Below, piece by piece: positions 50,665 through 59,538 of a stretch of 64,000 nucleotides of DNA. Each line of letters begins with the position of its first letter. The first letter of the stretch is position 1. The translations under genes and the position numbers were made by a program. Source of the DNA: H2-BAC3 sp045863035 (GTDB lineage Bacteria > Bacteroidota > Ignavibacteria > Ignavibacteriales > Ignavibacteriaceae); the NCBI GenBank assembly GCA_045863035.1, contig BTUV01000008.1, positions 16,275 to 80,274 on the forward strand. The letters are read 5' to 3'. Under the pieces are notes generated by a model that made no database searches, was not told the origin of the DNA, and saw only the letters and a list, made by a program, of their open reading frames with translations.

Positions 50665-52095
50665 ATGAATCTGACAAGTACTGACTATCTAAATATGCTT
50701 CCTTTGCTTCTGGTCGGAGCGGGTATTCTGATCTCACTGACTGTTGAGATGTATAGTAAGAAGAGTGAAGGAGTTCTCTCCTGGTTCAGCTTTTTACTGC
50801 ACCTTTCTGCCGCGTATTATTCCCTTTACACGGTGAATAATGTTTCATCCTTATTTGGCGGGATGATGGCTACAGGCGGTACTGTTAATATCTTCTTCTT
50901 TATTTTTAATTTTGGCGCCGCCATTGTTGTACTGCTTTCGATGGACTACTTAAAGAAGGCAGAAATTTATTTCGGTGAATATTATATTTTACTGCAGTCC
51001 GCGGTGCTTGGTATGATGCTTATGGCATCAGCCACTGATCTGGTGATGGTCTTTATCGGTCTTGAACTGATGTCCATTTGTTTTTATGTATTAGCCGGGT
51101 TTCAGAGGAAGAATGTCCGCTCCAATGAAGCATCATTAAAATACTTCCTGCTGGGGTCATTTACCACAGGATTTATTGTTTATGGTATGGCTTTAATATA
51201 TGGTTCAGCCGGTTCCCTCAATATTCAGTCAATTTATTCAATGCTCAGCGGCGAAAGCACTCCATTGCTTTTTTACGTTGGCACTCTGCTTTTCATAATA
51301 GGTTTCTCGTTCAAAATTGCGGCATTTCCGTTTCACATGTGGGTGCCTGATGTATATCAGGGAGCGCCGACTTCTGTTACCGCCATGATGTCAACAATCG
51401 GTAAAGCTGCTGCATTCAGCGCACTGCTGTTGATAATTTACCCTTTTATCGGTTCTAAAAATCCGCAGACTTTTTCTCCAGTCTTTACGGTGCTTTCTGC
51501 TGCATCAATGATTTTCGGCAGTATTGTTGCTCTGGCACAAACTGACATAAAGCGAATGCTTGCATATTCATCTATTGCTCATGCCGGATATATGCTTATC
51601 GGACTGGCGGCTGCAAATGACACAGGCGCATCAGGGATTATGTTTTATCTGGCTGCTTATGCGTTTATGAATTTAGGTGCATTCGGGGTTGTTTCTCTAA
51701 TTGAGGATAAGGGTAATACTGAAGGTACGATTGAAAGTTACGCCGGTCTTTCTGACAGAAACCCCTTACTGGCCGGTCTGCTTGCGTTGTTTATGTTCAC
51801 ACTTTCCGGACTACCGCCTTTTGCCGGATTTTTCGGAAAATATTATGTTTTTATTGCTTCACTTGAAGCGGGAAACGTTTGGCTTGCGGTGCTTGGTGCA
51901 CTTAGTTCAGCAGTGAGTGCTTATTTTTATTTACGGATAATTGTTGTCATGTATTTCCGTAAAAGCGATGTTTCATCTGAGAATGTTATTACCGAGTCTC
52001 ACACATCATTGCTTGGTATCGTAATATCAGCGATTTTGGTAATAATGATGGGGCTGGCTCCTGGTTCGATTGTCCGTTTAATTAACTCCTTTTGA
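50665..52095 (+). CDS. nuoN: NADH-quinone oxidoreductase subunit N
   Basis: Third antiporter-like subunit of complex I, 476 residues. The conserved Glu is in IGLELMSICFYVLAGFQRK near 132; FPFHMWVPDVYQGAPTSVTA, QTDIKRMLAYSSIAHAGYML and LSGLPPFAGFFGKYYVF follow. It is normally next to nuoM; here nhaD and a small gene intervene. Confidence 0.95.
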   Translation: MNLTSTDYLNMLPLLLVGAGILISLTVEMYSKKSEGVLSWFSFLLHLSAAYYSLYTVNNVSSLFGGMMATGGTVNIFFFIFNFGAAIVVLLSMDYLKKAEIYFGEYYILLQSAVLGMMLMASATDLVMVFIGLELMSICFYVLAGFQRKNVRSNEASLKYFLLGSFTTGFIVYGMALIYGSAGSLNIQSIYSMLSGESTPLLFYVGTLLFIIGFSFKIAAFPFHMWVPDVYQGAPTSVTAMMSTIGKAAAFSALLLIIYPFIGSKNPQTFSPVFTVLSAASMIFGSIVALAQTDIKRMLAYSSIAHAGYMLIGLAAANDTGASGIMFYLAAYAFMNLGAFGVVSLIEDKGNTEGTIESYAGLSDRNPLLAGLLALFMFTLSGLPPFAGFFGKYYVFIASLEAGNVWLAVLGALSSAVSAYFYLRIIVVMYFRKSDVSSENVITESHTSLLGIVISAILVIMMGLAPGSIVRLINSF

Positions 52096-52111
52096 ACAAA
52101 AGTAGAATAAC

Positions 52112-53710
52112 GTGATACCCCTTTACACATCTGGTCAGGTCAGGCAGTTTGACCGGGATGTGATTGAACGCTCGCAGGTTCCATCAATTGTTCTCATGGA
52201 AAATGCAGCCAGGAATATATACGATATAGCTGTCAGGGAGTTAAAACTGAATCCTGAGAAAGACTATATTGGGATAGTCTGCGGAAAGGGCAACAACGGA
52301 GGGGATGGTTATGCACTCGCCCGGCACTTCCTGAATGCGGGCTATCAGGTTCTGCTTGTCTCTCTTTTTGAATTAACTGAACATTCACCTGATGCTTCGG
52401 TAAATTATTCCATTTTGCTGCGGAGCGCCAATTCATATCCTAACCTGGAACTCATTCATTACAAATCTCTTATTGATTTAGCCCCGCTGCTAAGAGTTGA
52501 TGTGCTTTTTGAAGCCATACTCGGAAGCGGTGTAACCGGTGCTGTTCAGGATGAGCTTCGTCCGGTAATAAAAAAGATGAACTCAGTTGAGGCGATTAAG
52601 ATTTCGCTTGATATACCGGTTGGTATTGATGCAGATACGGGAAGTCTGACCGGCATGAGCACAGAAGAAGAAAAAGACACAGTATTTAAAGCAGACCTCA
52701 CTATTTCACTGGCGGCGCTCAAAAGAGGATTATTCTTTGGGGATGGTTACCTGCATGCAGGCAAGGTGATTCCTGCTGAGATAGGGTTCAGATTTGATCC
52801 TGAACTTTTACCATCTGAAGATTATTTAATAGAACCGGAAGACTGCTATTATTCACTGCCGGTTAAAGAAAGAGGAATTCATAAATATTCAGGCGGTCGT
52901 CTGTTGATAATTGCCGGAAGCAGAATGTACCCCGGAGCCGCAGTTCTTTCCGCGAAGGCAGCTCTCAAAACCGGCTGCGGAGCGGTGAAACTTGCTGTTC
53001 CTTCATCCATATATACTGCTATTATAGCGCAGCTTGATCAGCCGGAGCTGATTGTTGTCCAGTATGATGACAGACAAAAAGGGTGTTTAATACCCGAAGC
53101 GCTTAATGAACTTAAAGAAACGATTGATGAAAGTGATGCTTTACTCATTGGTCCTGGTTTGGGAAGAACGGAAGAAACCGTATCAGCGGTCAGAGAATTA
53201 TTAAAAAATGAGAGAGCAGCAATTCTTGACGCAGATGGAATTAATGCAATAACTGTTAGTATATCTGAGTTTCCGCTAAATCAGGTTATCCTGACACCTC
53301 ATCCGGGTGAGTTTTCGCGGCTGTCAGGGAAAAGTCTGGATATCATGCGTAAAGATTTGTTAGCAGCAGGGAAGTCGTTTGCGGAGGAGAATAACGTTTT
53401 TCTGGTATATAAGGATTTTAGAACCGTTATTTTTGGTGATTCAGGAGAATCATTTATCAATACGACCGGAAATCAGGGGCTTGCAAAAATTGGTTCCGGA
53501 GATGTCTTAGCAGGAATGATAGCAGGGTTTTACGCGCAATTTAAGGACAGGGAAAAAGCGGTGCTTTCAGGAGTTTATTTGCATGGTCTTGCAGCCGATA
53601 TATTATCCGCCAATAAAACTTTCTATGGCTACTCGGCGTCAGATATTATACAAATTATTCCTGAGGCAATTAAATTATTGAGGGAATCCGTTGATACTTC
53701 AGTTTCTTGA
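52112..53710 (+). CDS. nnr: Bifunctional NAD(P)H-hydrate repair enzyme
   Basis: Repairs damaged hydrated NAD(P)H. The N-terminal NAD(P)HX epimerase domain (about 1-215) contains VLMENAARNIYD and CGKGNNGGDGYALARHFL. The C-terminal ADP- or ATP-dependent dehydratase domain (about 225-532) contains GGRLLIIAGSRMYPGAA, LIGPGLGRTEETV, LTPHPGEFSRLSG and the catalytic TTGNQGLAKIGSGDVLAGM. Length 532 is normal. The start is GTG at 52112. Placement after nuoN, in the operon that consumes NADH, is sensible but also common by chance. Confidence 0.94.
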   Translation: MIPLYTSGQVRQFDRDVIERSQVPSIVLMENAARNIYDIAVRELKLNPEKDYIGIVCGKGNNGGDGYALARHFLNAGYQVLLVSLFELTEHSPDASVNYSILLRSANSYPNLELIHYKSLIDLAPLLRVDVLFEAILGSGVTGAVQDELRPVIKKMNSVEAIKISLDIPVGIDADTGSLTGMSTEEEKDTVFKADLTISLAALKRGLFFGDGYLHAGKVIPAEIGFRFDPELLPSEDYLIEPEDCYYSLPVKERGIHKYSGGRLLIIAGSRMYPGAAVLSAKAALKTGCGAVKLAVPSSIYTAIIAQLDQPELIVVQYDDRQKGCLIPEALNELKETIDESDALLIGPGLGRTEETVSAVRELLKNERAAILDADGINAITVSISEFPLNQVILTPHPGEFSRLSGKSLDIMRKDLLAAGKSFAEENNVFLVYKDFRTVIFGDSGESFINTTGNQGLAKIGSGDVLAGMIAGFYAQFKDREKAVLSGVYLHGLAADILSANKTFYGYSASDIIQIIPEAIKLLRESVDTSVS

Positions 53711-54095
53711 AAAAAATAAAAAATACGCTGTTTATCTTCCTCTGCTGATTTACTGGCTGGCATTGCTTATTGCCACCTCTATACCCTCCAGCAGTCTTCC
53801 GGAAATTTCTTACAGTGATAAGACGATGCACTTTCTTGCCTATGGCGGGCTGGGATTTTTGCTTACACTTGCCTTTACGGTACAAAGGAAATTCCCTGAA
53901 TTGAGGGGTTATGCGGTTTTAACAGCAATTACCGTTGCTGCATTATACGGTGCGCTGGATGAATTTCACCAGAGTTTTATTCCCGGCAGGAATGCTGAAC
54001 TGCTCGACTGGATTGCCGACTTTGTCGGGAGTATCCTGGGCTCATATCTCTGTCTTGGGTTGCTACGTCTGCCTCTAAAAGTGGGGGAGGGGTGA
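53691..54095 (+). CDS. VanZ-like membrane protein
   Basis: A 134-residue protein with four transmembrane helices. VanZ-family traits: the short SSLPEISYSDKTMHFLAYGG segment near 38-57 and the final-helix region GALDEFHQSFIPGRNAELLD with WIADFVGSILGS. The function of the family is unclear; one member gives low-level teicoplanin resistance. The start is TTG at 53691 with TGAGGGA upstream, overlapping nnr by 20 bases. It ends the asnS/nuo operon. Confidence 0.85.
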   Translation: MILQFLEKNKKYAVYLPLLIYWLALLIATSIPSSSLPEISYSDKTMHFLAYGGLGFLLTLAFTVQRKFPELRGYAVLTAITVAALYGALDEFHQSFIPGRNAELLDWIADFVGSILGSYLCLGLLRLPLKVGEG

Positions 54096-54113
54096 AGTTT
54101 TCTTCAAAAACGT

Positions 54114-54133
54114 TGATTTTTAATTAAAAATCA
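54114..54133. repeat. Perfect 20-base palindrome between vanZ-like and tonB genes
   Basis: TGATTTTTAATTAAAAATCA is its own reverse complement. It lies 19 bases after the VanZ-like stop and 85 before the tonB start. It could be an operator for tonB or a weak AT-rich terminator for the upstream operon. Confidence 0.5.
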
Positions 54134-54217
54134 CTAAAAAAAGAGCGGGAACTTTTTTATTTTTCGGTAGTATAAAGTTTGAAAAGTGTTTTATAAACAG
54201 GATTACAGGAGGCGGCA

Positions 54218-54877
54218 ATGCTTCGGATGAAAAACCCAATAGCTGACATGCGCAGCAAATACAAAAGAACGTTTGAAATGGCGGTAATAATTGCTTTGGC
54301 CTTTATGATCGTTGCTTTCAAGTTCTGGCCTGATATGAAAACTCAGGAAGTAGATTTTGATGCTCCACAGGAGCTTTTTAACGTAGAGGACATTCAGCAG
54401 ACAAAGCAGGAAAATCGTCCTCCACCACCACCAAAGCCGCCAATTCCGATTGAAGCGCCATCCGATAACGTACTTGACGATATCGAGATAGCAGATACCG
54501 AAATTGATGAACAGGAAGTAGTGGAAGCTCCTCCTCCACCAAAAGAGGAAACCCGCACCATCGTAGAAGAAGAACCACAGTATTTTGTGGCCGTTGAAGA
54601 AATGCCTGAACCAATCGGCGGTATTGGCGCAATTCAGAGTAAAATAGTTTACCCTGAAATCGCCAAAAGAGCCGGCGTAGAAGGTAAAGTTTTCATTAAG
54701 GCCTTCGTTAATGAGAGCGGCGAAGTTACAAAAGCCGAAGTTGTTAAAGGTATCGGAGCTGGTTGTGACGAAGCGGCAATGGAAGCTGTTAAGCAGACCA
54801 GATTTAAACCTGGTAAGCAGCGTGGTAAACCGGTAAAAGTTCAGGTTGCAATTCCGGTGGTTTTCAGACTACAATAA
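54218..54877 (+). CDS. tonB: TonB-family energy transducer
   Basis: Links the inner-membrane proton gradient to outer-membrane receptors; 219 residues. One N-terminal transmembrane helix (about 20-38, MAVIIALAFMIVAFKFW) follows a basic stretch. A proline- and acid-rich spacer (RPPPPPKPPIPIEAP and EAPPPPKEE) reaches about residue 130. The TonB C-terminal domain covers 140-219 with IVYPEIAKRAGVEGKVFIKA, ESGEVTKAEVVKGIG and MEAVKQTRFKPGK. AGGAGG lies 6 bases before the ATG. ExbB/ExbD and TonB-dependent receptors are not in the window. Confidence 0.93.
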   Translation: MLRMKNPIADMRSKYKRTFEMAVIIALAFMIVAFKFWPDMKTQEVDFDAPQELFNVEDIQQTKQENRPPPPPKPPIPIEAPSDNVLDDIEIADTEIDEQEVVEAPPPPKEETRTIVEEEPQYFVAVEEMPEPIGGIGAIQSKIVYPEIAKRAGVEGKVFIKAFVNESGEVTKAEVVKGIGAGCDEAAMEAVKQTRFKPGKQRGKPVKVQVAIPVVFRLQ

Positions 54878-54890
54878 AATTATTGTTCTA

Positions 54891-54923
54891 AAAAAGCCCC
54901 TCACAATGAGGGGCTTTTTTATT
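54891..54923 (+). terminator. Terminator after tonB
   Basis: A 13-bp stem AAAAAGCCCCTCA / TGAGGGGCTTTTT with a 3-base loop is followed by T-rich sequence. It ends the tonB transcript; the opposite strand also has a T run. Confidence 0.93.
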
Positions 54924-55081
54924 TTAAATGTAAATAATAGTTAAGAACCTGAGTAACAGGGCTGCTTCTGAAGGACAATAAGGACTATTGACCAATACAG
55001 ATACTAAAGAAACTCGCTTCAGATTCGTGTAGGAGTGACAATCAGAACGGGGAATAAAACGGCTTTAGAACACTAACAGGC

Positions 55082-55112
55082 AAAAAAAACCCGGAGTGGT
55101 TTGCTCCGGGTT
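55082..55112 (-). terminator. Terminator of the tRNA-Gly/tRNA-Cys transcript
   Basis: On the minus strand the stem AACCCGGAG / CTCCGGGTT with a 7-base loop is followed by eight T residues, 10 bases after the end of tRNA-Cys. Confidence 0.88.
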
Positions 55113-55121
55113 AAATTCTTG

Positions 55122-55195
55122 AGGCGCCGGTCGGATTCGAACCGACGAATAAAGGTTTTGCAGACCTTCCCCTTAAGCCACTTGGGTACAGCGCC
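55122..55195 (-). tRNA. tRNA-Cys (GCA)
   Basis: A 74-base cloverleaf. The acceptor stem pairs GGCGCTG with CGGCGCC, leaving a U73 discriminator as expected for tRNA-Cys. The anticodon loop CTGCAAA gives anticodon GCA, and the T arm has GTTCGAATC. The 3' CCA is not encoded and must be added. Confidence 0.96.
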
Positions 55196-55245
55196 ATTTT
55201 GCTTTAAAAAACAAAATCCACTAAAGCGTGGATTCTGCCTTTTTG

Positions 55246-55318
<73 letters not shown>

Positions 55319-55359
55319 TTATTTGTCTTTTTGTATCAGAAATTATCAGATACAGACAT

Positions 55360-55390
55360 CAAATATAACAATTTTCTGTTTTTTGTCAAA
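55360..55390 (-). promoter_or_regulatory. Bacteroidota-type promoter of the tRNA operon
   Basis: On the minus strand TTTG (55390-55387) and TATATTTG (55367-55360) are spaced by 19 bases, an exact match to TTTG-N19-TAnnTTTG. The same stretch also contains TTGACA and TATATT with a 16-base spacer. Transcription should start about 35 bases before tRNA-Gly. Confidence 0.75.
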
Positions 55391-55395
55391 CAGAC

Positions 55396-58161
55396 TTAAT
55401 TAAATTTGTTTTTGGTTATAAACTTCCAGAACTCACCAAATACCAGTGTGCTGACTCCTGCGCCGATGATCACAAGCCATTCAATTCCGGTAAGATACGT
55501 AACCTTAAATACCGGATGGAAAATTTCAAATCCGACAGATGAAAGTGACATCATAAGTGCAACGCCGGTTGCCAGGAAGAGAGATTTATTGGAGAATACC
55601 TTCATAGCAAATGATGACTGATACAATGAACGGCAGTTGTAGCCGTTAAATAATCTCGCGAAAATCAGCGTCATGAAGAACATGGTAACAGCAGTGGTCT
55701 CGATAGTCTTTGCGTCAGTACCTTCAGGATATAAACTCATATCATTGAGGCCCCAGACAAATACCGCGGTAGTCACTAATGATATCCATAAACCGACTGC
55801 GCCAATGAACCAAAGTGCTTTTGTATTAAGAATACCTTCATTCACTTTACGCGGTCTCTTGGTCATGATACCGGGTTCAGGAGGTTCAACTCCGAGAGCG
55901 ATTGCAATAAGACCGTCCATAATAAAATTGATGAACAGAATCTGCACAGCATGCAGAGGCAGCGGTAAGGTTGCAAGCAGAGTAATAATCATCGCGAATA
56001 CCGTACCCATATTTCCGCTGAGGAGATATACCAGATATTTACGGATGTTCTCGAATATGCTTCTTCCTTCTTCAACAGCATTGACAATAGAAGCAAAGTT
56101 ATCATCCGTCAGAATCATATCTGCTGCTTCTTTGCTTACGTCTGTACCGGTAATACCCATTGCCACGCCAATATCAGCTTTTTTCAATGAGGGGGCATCA
56201 TTCACACCATCTCCGGTCATAGCTACTATATTGCCCCTCTTCATAAGAGATTCAACGATTTTGAGCTTATGAGCAGGGGATATACGGGCATAAACCTCTG
56301 TATTATCAACCGTAAGTTCAAATTCCTTATCACTCATTTTTTCAAGTTCAGTACCAGAAATTGCTTTTCCGCCGCGCATGATACCGAGCTCTTTTGCCAC
56401 TGCAACTGCGGTAATTTTATGATCACCGGTGATCATAATTGGCTTAATTCCTGCGGAGAAACAGGTTTTAATTGAATCTTTGACTTCCATTCTTGGGGGG
56501 TCAATCATTCCCACAATGCCGGCAAAAGTCATCTCTTTTTCAATATTTTTAAATGTTTCCGCGCTTTCACCACCGGAATAATCGTCAGCTACATTGGGCA
56601 TTTCCTTATATGAGATGCCGAGTACGCGAAGGGCATTCTCACCAAAACCGTACGCAGCGTCCAAAATCTGAGTACGCATTTCAGGAGTAAGCGGGAGTGA
56701 CTTGCCTCCTTCAGAATAAAAGGAACAGGAATCAAGGATAACCTCAACTGCGCCTTTGCTTGAGACCATCCGTTTTCCGTTTACGTTATGGACAGTTGTC
56801 ATGCGCTTTGTTTCAGACGAGAAGGGGATTTCATGAATACGTTCGTGTTGCCTCCGTATATCCTCAACCTTTATTCCGGCTTTTTCCGCGGCGACAACGA
56901 TACCACCTTCTGTAGGGTCGCCTAAAACATCCCAACCCTGTTCATCTTTTACGATTTTTGTATCGTTACACAAAGAGCCGTAGGTAAGAAGATCGCGAAG
57001 GTCTGTTTTACTTCCAATTTCCGCCGAGTTTCCGTTAATCTGAAATTCACCCACCGGGTTATATCCAACGCCGGTGATATCAAAAATCTCACCGCCACTG
57101 TAAATCTTGCGGATGGTCATCTCATCCTGGGTGAGAGTTCCGGTCTTATCAGAGCAGATAATGTTAATTGCACCGAGGGTTTCTACGGCAGGCAGTTTTC
57201 TTATCAGGGATTTTCTTTTAACCATTCTTCTGACACCAAGTGCAAGGGAAATGGTTACTACAGCCGGCAGTGCCTCCGGTATTACGGCTACTGCAACAGC
57301 AACACCCCAAACAAACATCTCAACCAGACTGTGCCCCTGAAATACTCCGAGAAGGGACATAGCGGCAGCCAGGATAATCGAAAAAATTCCTATTTTTTTC
57401 CCGAGTTCATCAAGATTCTGCTGAAGTGGCGTCTTGCGGTTTTCGGTATTTTGCAAGAGTGAGGCAATTTTGCCAAATTCTGTTTTCATCCCGGTATCAG
57501 TTACAATCGCTTTACCCCGACCGTAAGAGATAGAAGTGCCCATATAGACCATATTTTTCCGGTCACCAAGCGGAACATCGAGATCCATGATTTCGTGGGT
57601 GTGTTTCTCAACTGCCAGAGATTCCCCTGTCAGTGAAGCTTCCTCAACTCTCAGATTCTGGGCTTCAACAAGACGGGCGTCAGCGGGTATTTTATCACCG
57701 GTTTTGAGTACAACAAGGTCGCCGGGGACTAAATCTTCCGAATTTACAACCTTTTCAACCCCATCTCTGATTACGTGAGCTTGCGGAGCGGCCATTTTCT
57801 TCAGAGATTCAATTGCCTTACCGGCCTGAAACTCCTGAATAAAGCCGGTAACTCCGGCGAGAACCACAATAACGATAATAGCGACCGCTTCTACAATGTC
57901 TCCCATAAATGCAGCGATTACGGCAGCCGCAAAAAGGATAATAATCAGTAAACTGGTAAACTGACGGATAAGAAGCAGCCAGGCAGGTTCTTTTTTCTCA
58001 GCTTCAAGTGCATTGGGACCGTATTGATCAAGCCGCTGGGTAGCATCGGCTGCTGTAAGACCGCTTTCACTGGTCTGAAGCTCGATAAATACGTCCTTGA
58101 CCTGGGAATGATACCACTGCGATAATTCTTTTGTCAAAGCTCCAGGTTTATATTCTGACAT
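55396..58161 (-). CDS. P-type Ca2+-transporting ATPase (P2A-like)
   Basis: Cation pump of 921 residues with ten membrane helices. The actuator-domain TGE is in ASLTGESLAVEKHT, the phosphorylated Asp in CSDKTGTLTQDEMT near 340, the nucleotide domain has SSKGAVEVIL, and the hinge is MTGDGVNDAPSLKKADIG. Ion-site signatures VIPEALPAVVT in helix 4 and NFIMDGLIAIALG in helix 6 fit the SERCA/PMR1 group, so export of Ca2+ (or Mn2+) is likely. An N-terminal cation-ATPase domain (LSQWYHSQVKDVF) is present. It is transcribed downstream of the UPF0316 gene, 85 bases away. Confidence 0.92.
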   Translation of the reverse strand: MSEYKPGALTKELSQWYHSQVKDVFIELQTSESGLTAADATQRLDQYGPNALEAEKKEPAWLLLIRQFTSLLIIILFAAAVIAAFMGDIVEAVAIIVIVVLAGVTGFIQEFQAGKAIESLKKMAAPQAHVIRDGVEKVVNSEDLVPGDLVVLKTGDKIPADARLVEAQNLRVEEASLTGESLAVEKHTHEIMDLDVPLGDRKNMVYMGTSISYGRGKAIVTDTGMKTEFGKIASLLQNTENRKTPLQQNLDELGKKIGIFSIILAAAMSLLGVFQGHSLVEMFVWGVAVAVAVIPEALPAVVTISLALGVRRMVKRKSLIRKLPAVETLGAINIICSDKTGTLTQDEMTIRKIYSGGEIFDITGVGYNPVGEFQINGNSAEIGSKTDLRDLLTYGSLCNDTKIVKDEQGWDVLGDPTEGGIVVAAEKAGIKVEDIRRQHERIHEIPFSSETKRMTTVHNVNGKRMVSSKGAVEVILDSCSFYSEGGKSLPLTPEMRTQILDAAYGFGENALRVLGISYKEMPNVADDYSGGESAETFKNIEKEMTFAGIVGMIDPPRMEVKDSIKTCFSAGIKPIMITGDHKITAVAVAKELGIMRGGKAISGTELEKMSDKEFELTVDNTEVYARISPAHKLKIVESLMKRGNIVAMTGDGVNDAPSLKKADIGVAMGITGTDVSKEAADMILTDDNFASIVNAVEEGRSIFENIRKYLVYLLSGNMGTVFAMIITLLATLPLPLHAVQILFINFIMDGLIAIALGVEPPEPGIMTKRPRKVNEGILNTKALWFIGAVGLWISLVTTAVFVWGLNDMSLYPEGTDAKTIETTAVTMFFMTLIFARLFNGYNCRSLYQSSFAMKVFSNKSLFLATGVALMMSLSSVGFEIFHPVFKVTYLTGIEWLVIIGAGVSTLVFGEFWKFITKNKFN

Positions 58162-58246
58162 AATAAACGGTTCTCACTATAAATAAATTTTAGAAAAAGT
58201 TAAAATAATCATTTACCACTACATTGGCTGTGCGCCATCGCAGCAG

Positions 58247-58771
58247 CTATTTTCGTGAAACGTGCATAAACCCTCGATACGGAATAGAGGACTGCAGGTT
58301 AATGAATGCTTCCTTGTCAATAGACTCAACAAGTTTAATAAAGTTTTGCACTTTTTTTCGCGGAAGAATGCAATTTATTATCGAAACCCCACCGCTGCCG
58401 CCTTCTCCGGGTATAATTGTTACCCCATATCCGGCCAGACGTAGTGCATCAGCAATTTTATCAGTATTGAATTTTGAGATAACGTTAATGTTAGCATGCC
58501 CTAAACCAATCCATCTTTCAATGGTAATCCCAAAAAAATTACCCAAAGAAAAACCAATGGCATAACCGAACAGATTTGCCGTATTGTCAAGGTGCTGAAA
58601 AATAAAACGAATTGCAAATACCCAAATGAGTACCTCAAAAAACCCGGCAAATGCGGCATAGTATCTGCGTCCTTGAACAACCAAAATGGTTCTGACAGTT
58701 CCAATACTTACATCGCAAATCCGCATGAGTGCTATCAGCACCGGACCTAAATAAGGAGAATCGAATATCAT
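58247..58771 (-). CDS. UPF0316 (DUF5698/DUF2179) membrane protein
   Basis: A 174-residue membrane protein. Three N-terminal helices (about 7-95) carry RICDVSIGTVRTILVVQGRR and GYAIGFSLGNFFGITIERWI; the cytosolic C-terminal DUF2179 domain (about 100-174) has GYGVTIIPGEGGSGGVSIIN and PYRGFMHV. The DUF2179 fold is a small regulatory domain seen in several transporters; the protein's role is unknown. Confidence 0.88.
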   Translation of the reverse strand: MIFDSPYLGPVLIALMRICDVSIGTVRTILVVQGRRYYAAFAGFFEVLIWVFAIRFIFQHLDNTANLFGYAIGFSLGNFFGITIERWIGLGHANINVISKFNTDKIADALRLAGYGVTIIPGEGGSGGVSIINCILPRKKVQNFIKLVESIDKEAFINLQSSIPYRGFMHVSRK

Positions 58772-58902
58772 TATATGGTCAAAGAAAACTTAACTGAATT
58801 ACATGAACAGAATGGTCAAAAGTGCTTATTTTGAGGTCTTAATTTAATAAAAATTGCTTCAATTCCGGACATTTTACGTCTGATTAATGGAAAATCTATC
58901 TA

Positions 58903-59538
58903 ATGTTTGAAAAAGAAAGGGCGGAATTAGCCGGACAACTCAGACGCAGGGGAATAAAGAATGAAGAAGTCTTACGGGCAATCGGGACGGTCCCCCGGCA
59001 TGAATTTGTTAATAAAACTCTTTGGCATCTGGCTTATGCTGACAACCCGCTTCCAATCGGCTCACAGCAGACGATAAGCCAGCCCTACACGGTGGCATTT
59101 ATGACCGAGCTCCTGGAGGTGAAAAAGGGGGGTAAAGTTTTGGAAGTCGGCACTGGTTCGGGGTATCAGGCGGCAATTCTTTCTGAATTAGGGGTAAAAG
59201 TTTATAGCGTTGAGAAAGAGTTTGATCTTTACAAAGAGACAAACCGGCTTTTACTCACTTTAGGTTACAGAGTAGCAACCCGGTACGGGGATGGGACAAT
59301 CGGGTGGAATGAATTTGCCCCTTATGATGGAATAATTGTAACTGCAGGTGCGCCTTCTCTTCCGATTACCCTCCGGAATCAGCTCAGGGAAGGGGGAAAG
59401 CTGATTGTACCGGTTGGAGACAGAGCCGCGCAGAAACTTTTCGTAGTTGAGCGCACCGGAGAGACTGCATTTAAGGAGAAGGTGATACCAGGATTTAAGT
59501 TTGTGCCTCTTATCGGAAAAGAAGGTTGGGAAAATTAA
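58903..59538 (+). CDS. pcm: Protein-L-isoaspartate O-methyltransferase
   Basis: Repairs isoaspartyl residues in aged proteins using S-adenosylmethionine; 211 residues. The family motif PIGSQQTISQPYTVAFMTEL is near 51-70, and the SAM-binding motif VLEVGTGSGYQAAILSELG near 80-98. VTAGAPSLPITLRNQL and GGKLIVPVGD follow. It is first of a six-gene + strand run; the next gene begins 13 bases before its stop. Confidence 0.94.
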   Translation: MFEKERAELAGQLRRRGIKNEEVLRAIGTVPRHEFVNKTLWHLAYADNPLPIGSQQTISQPYTVAFMTELLEVKKGGKVLEVGTGSGYQAAILSELGVKVYSVEKEFDLYKETNRLLLTLGYRVATRYGDGTIGWNEFAPYDGIIVTAGAPSLPITLRNQLREGGKLIVPVGDRAAQKLFVVERTGETAFKEKVIPGFKFVPLIGKEGWEN

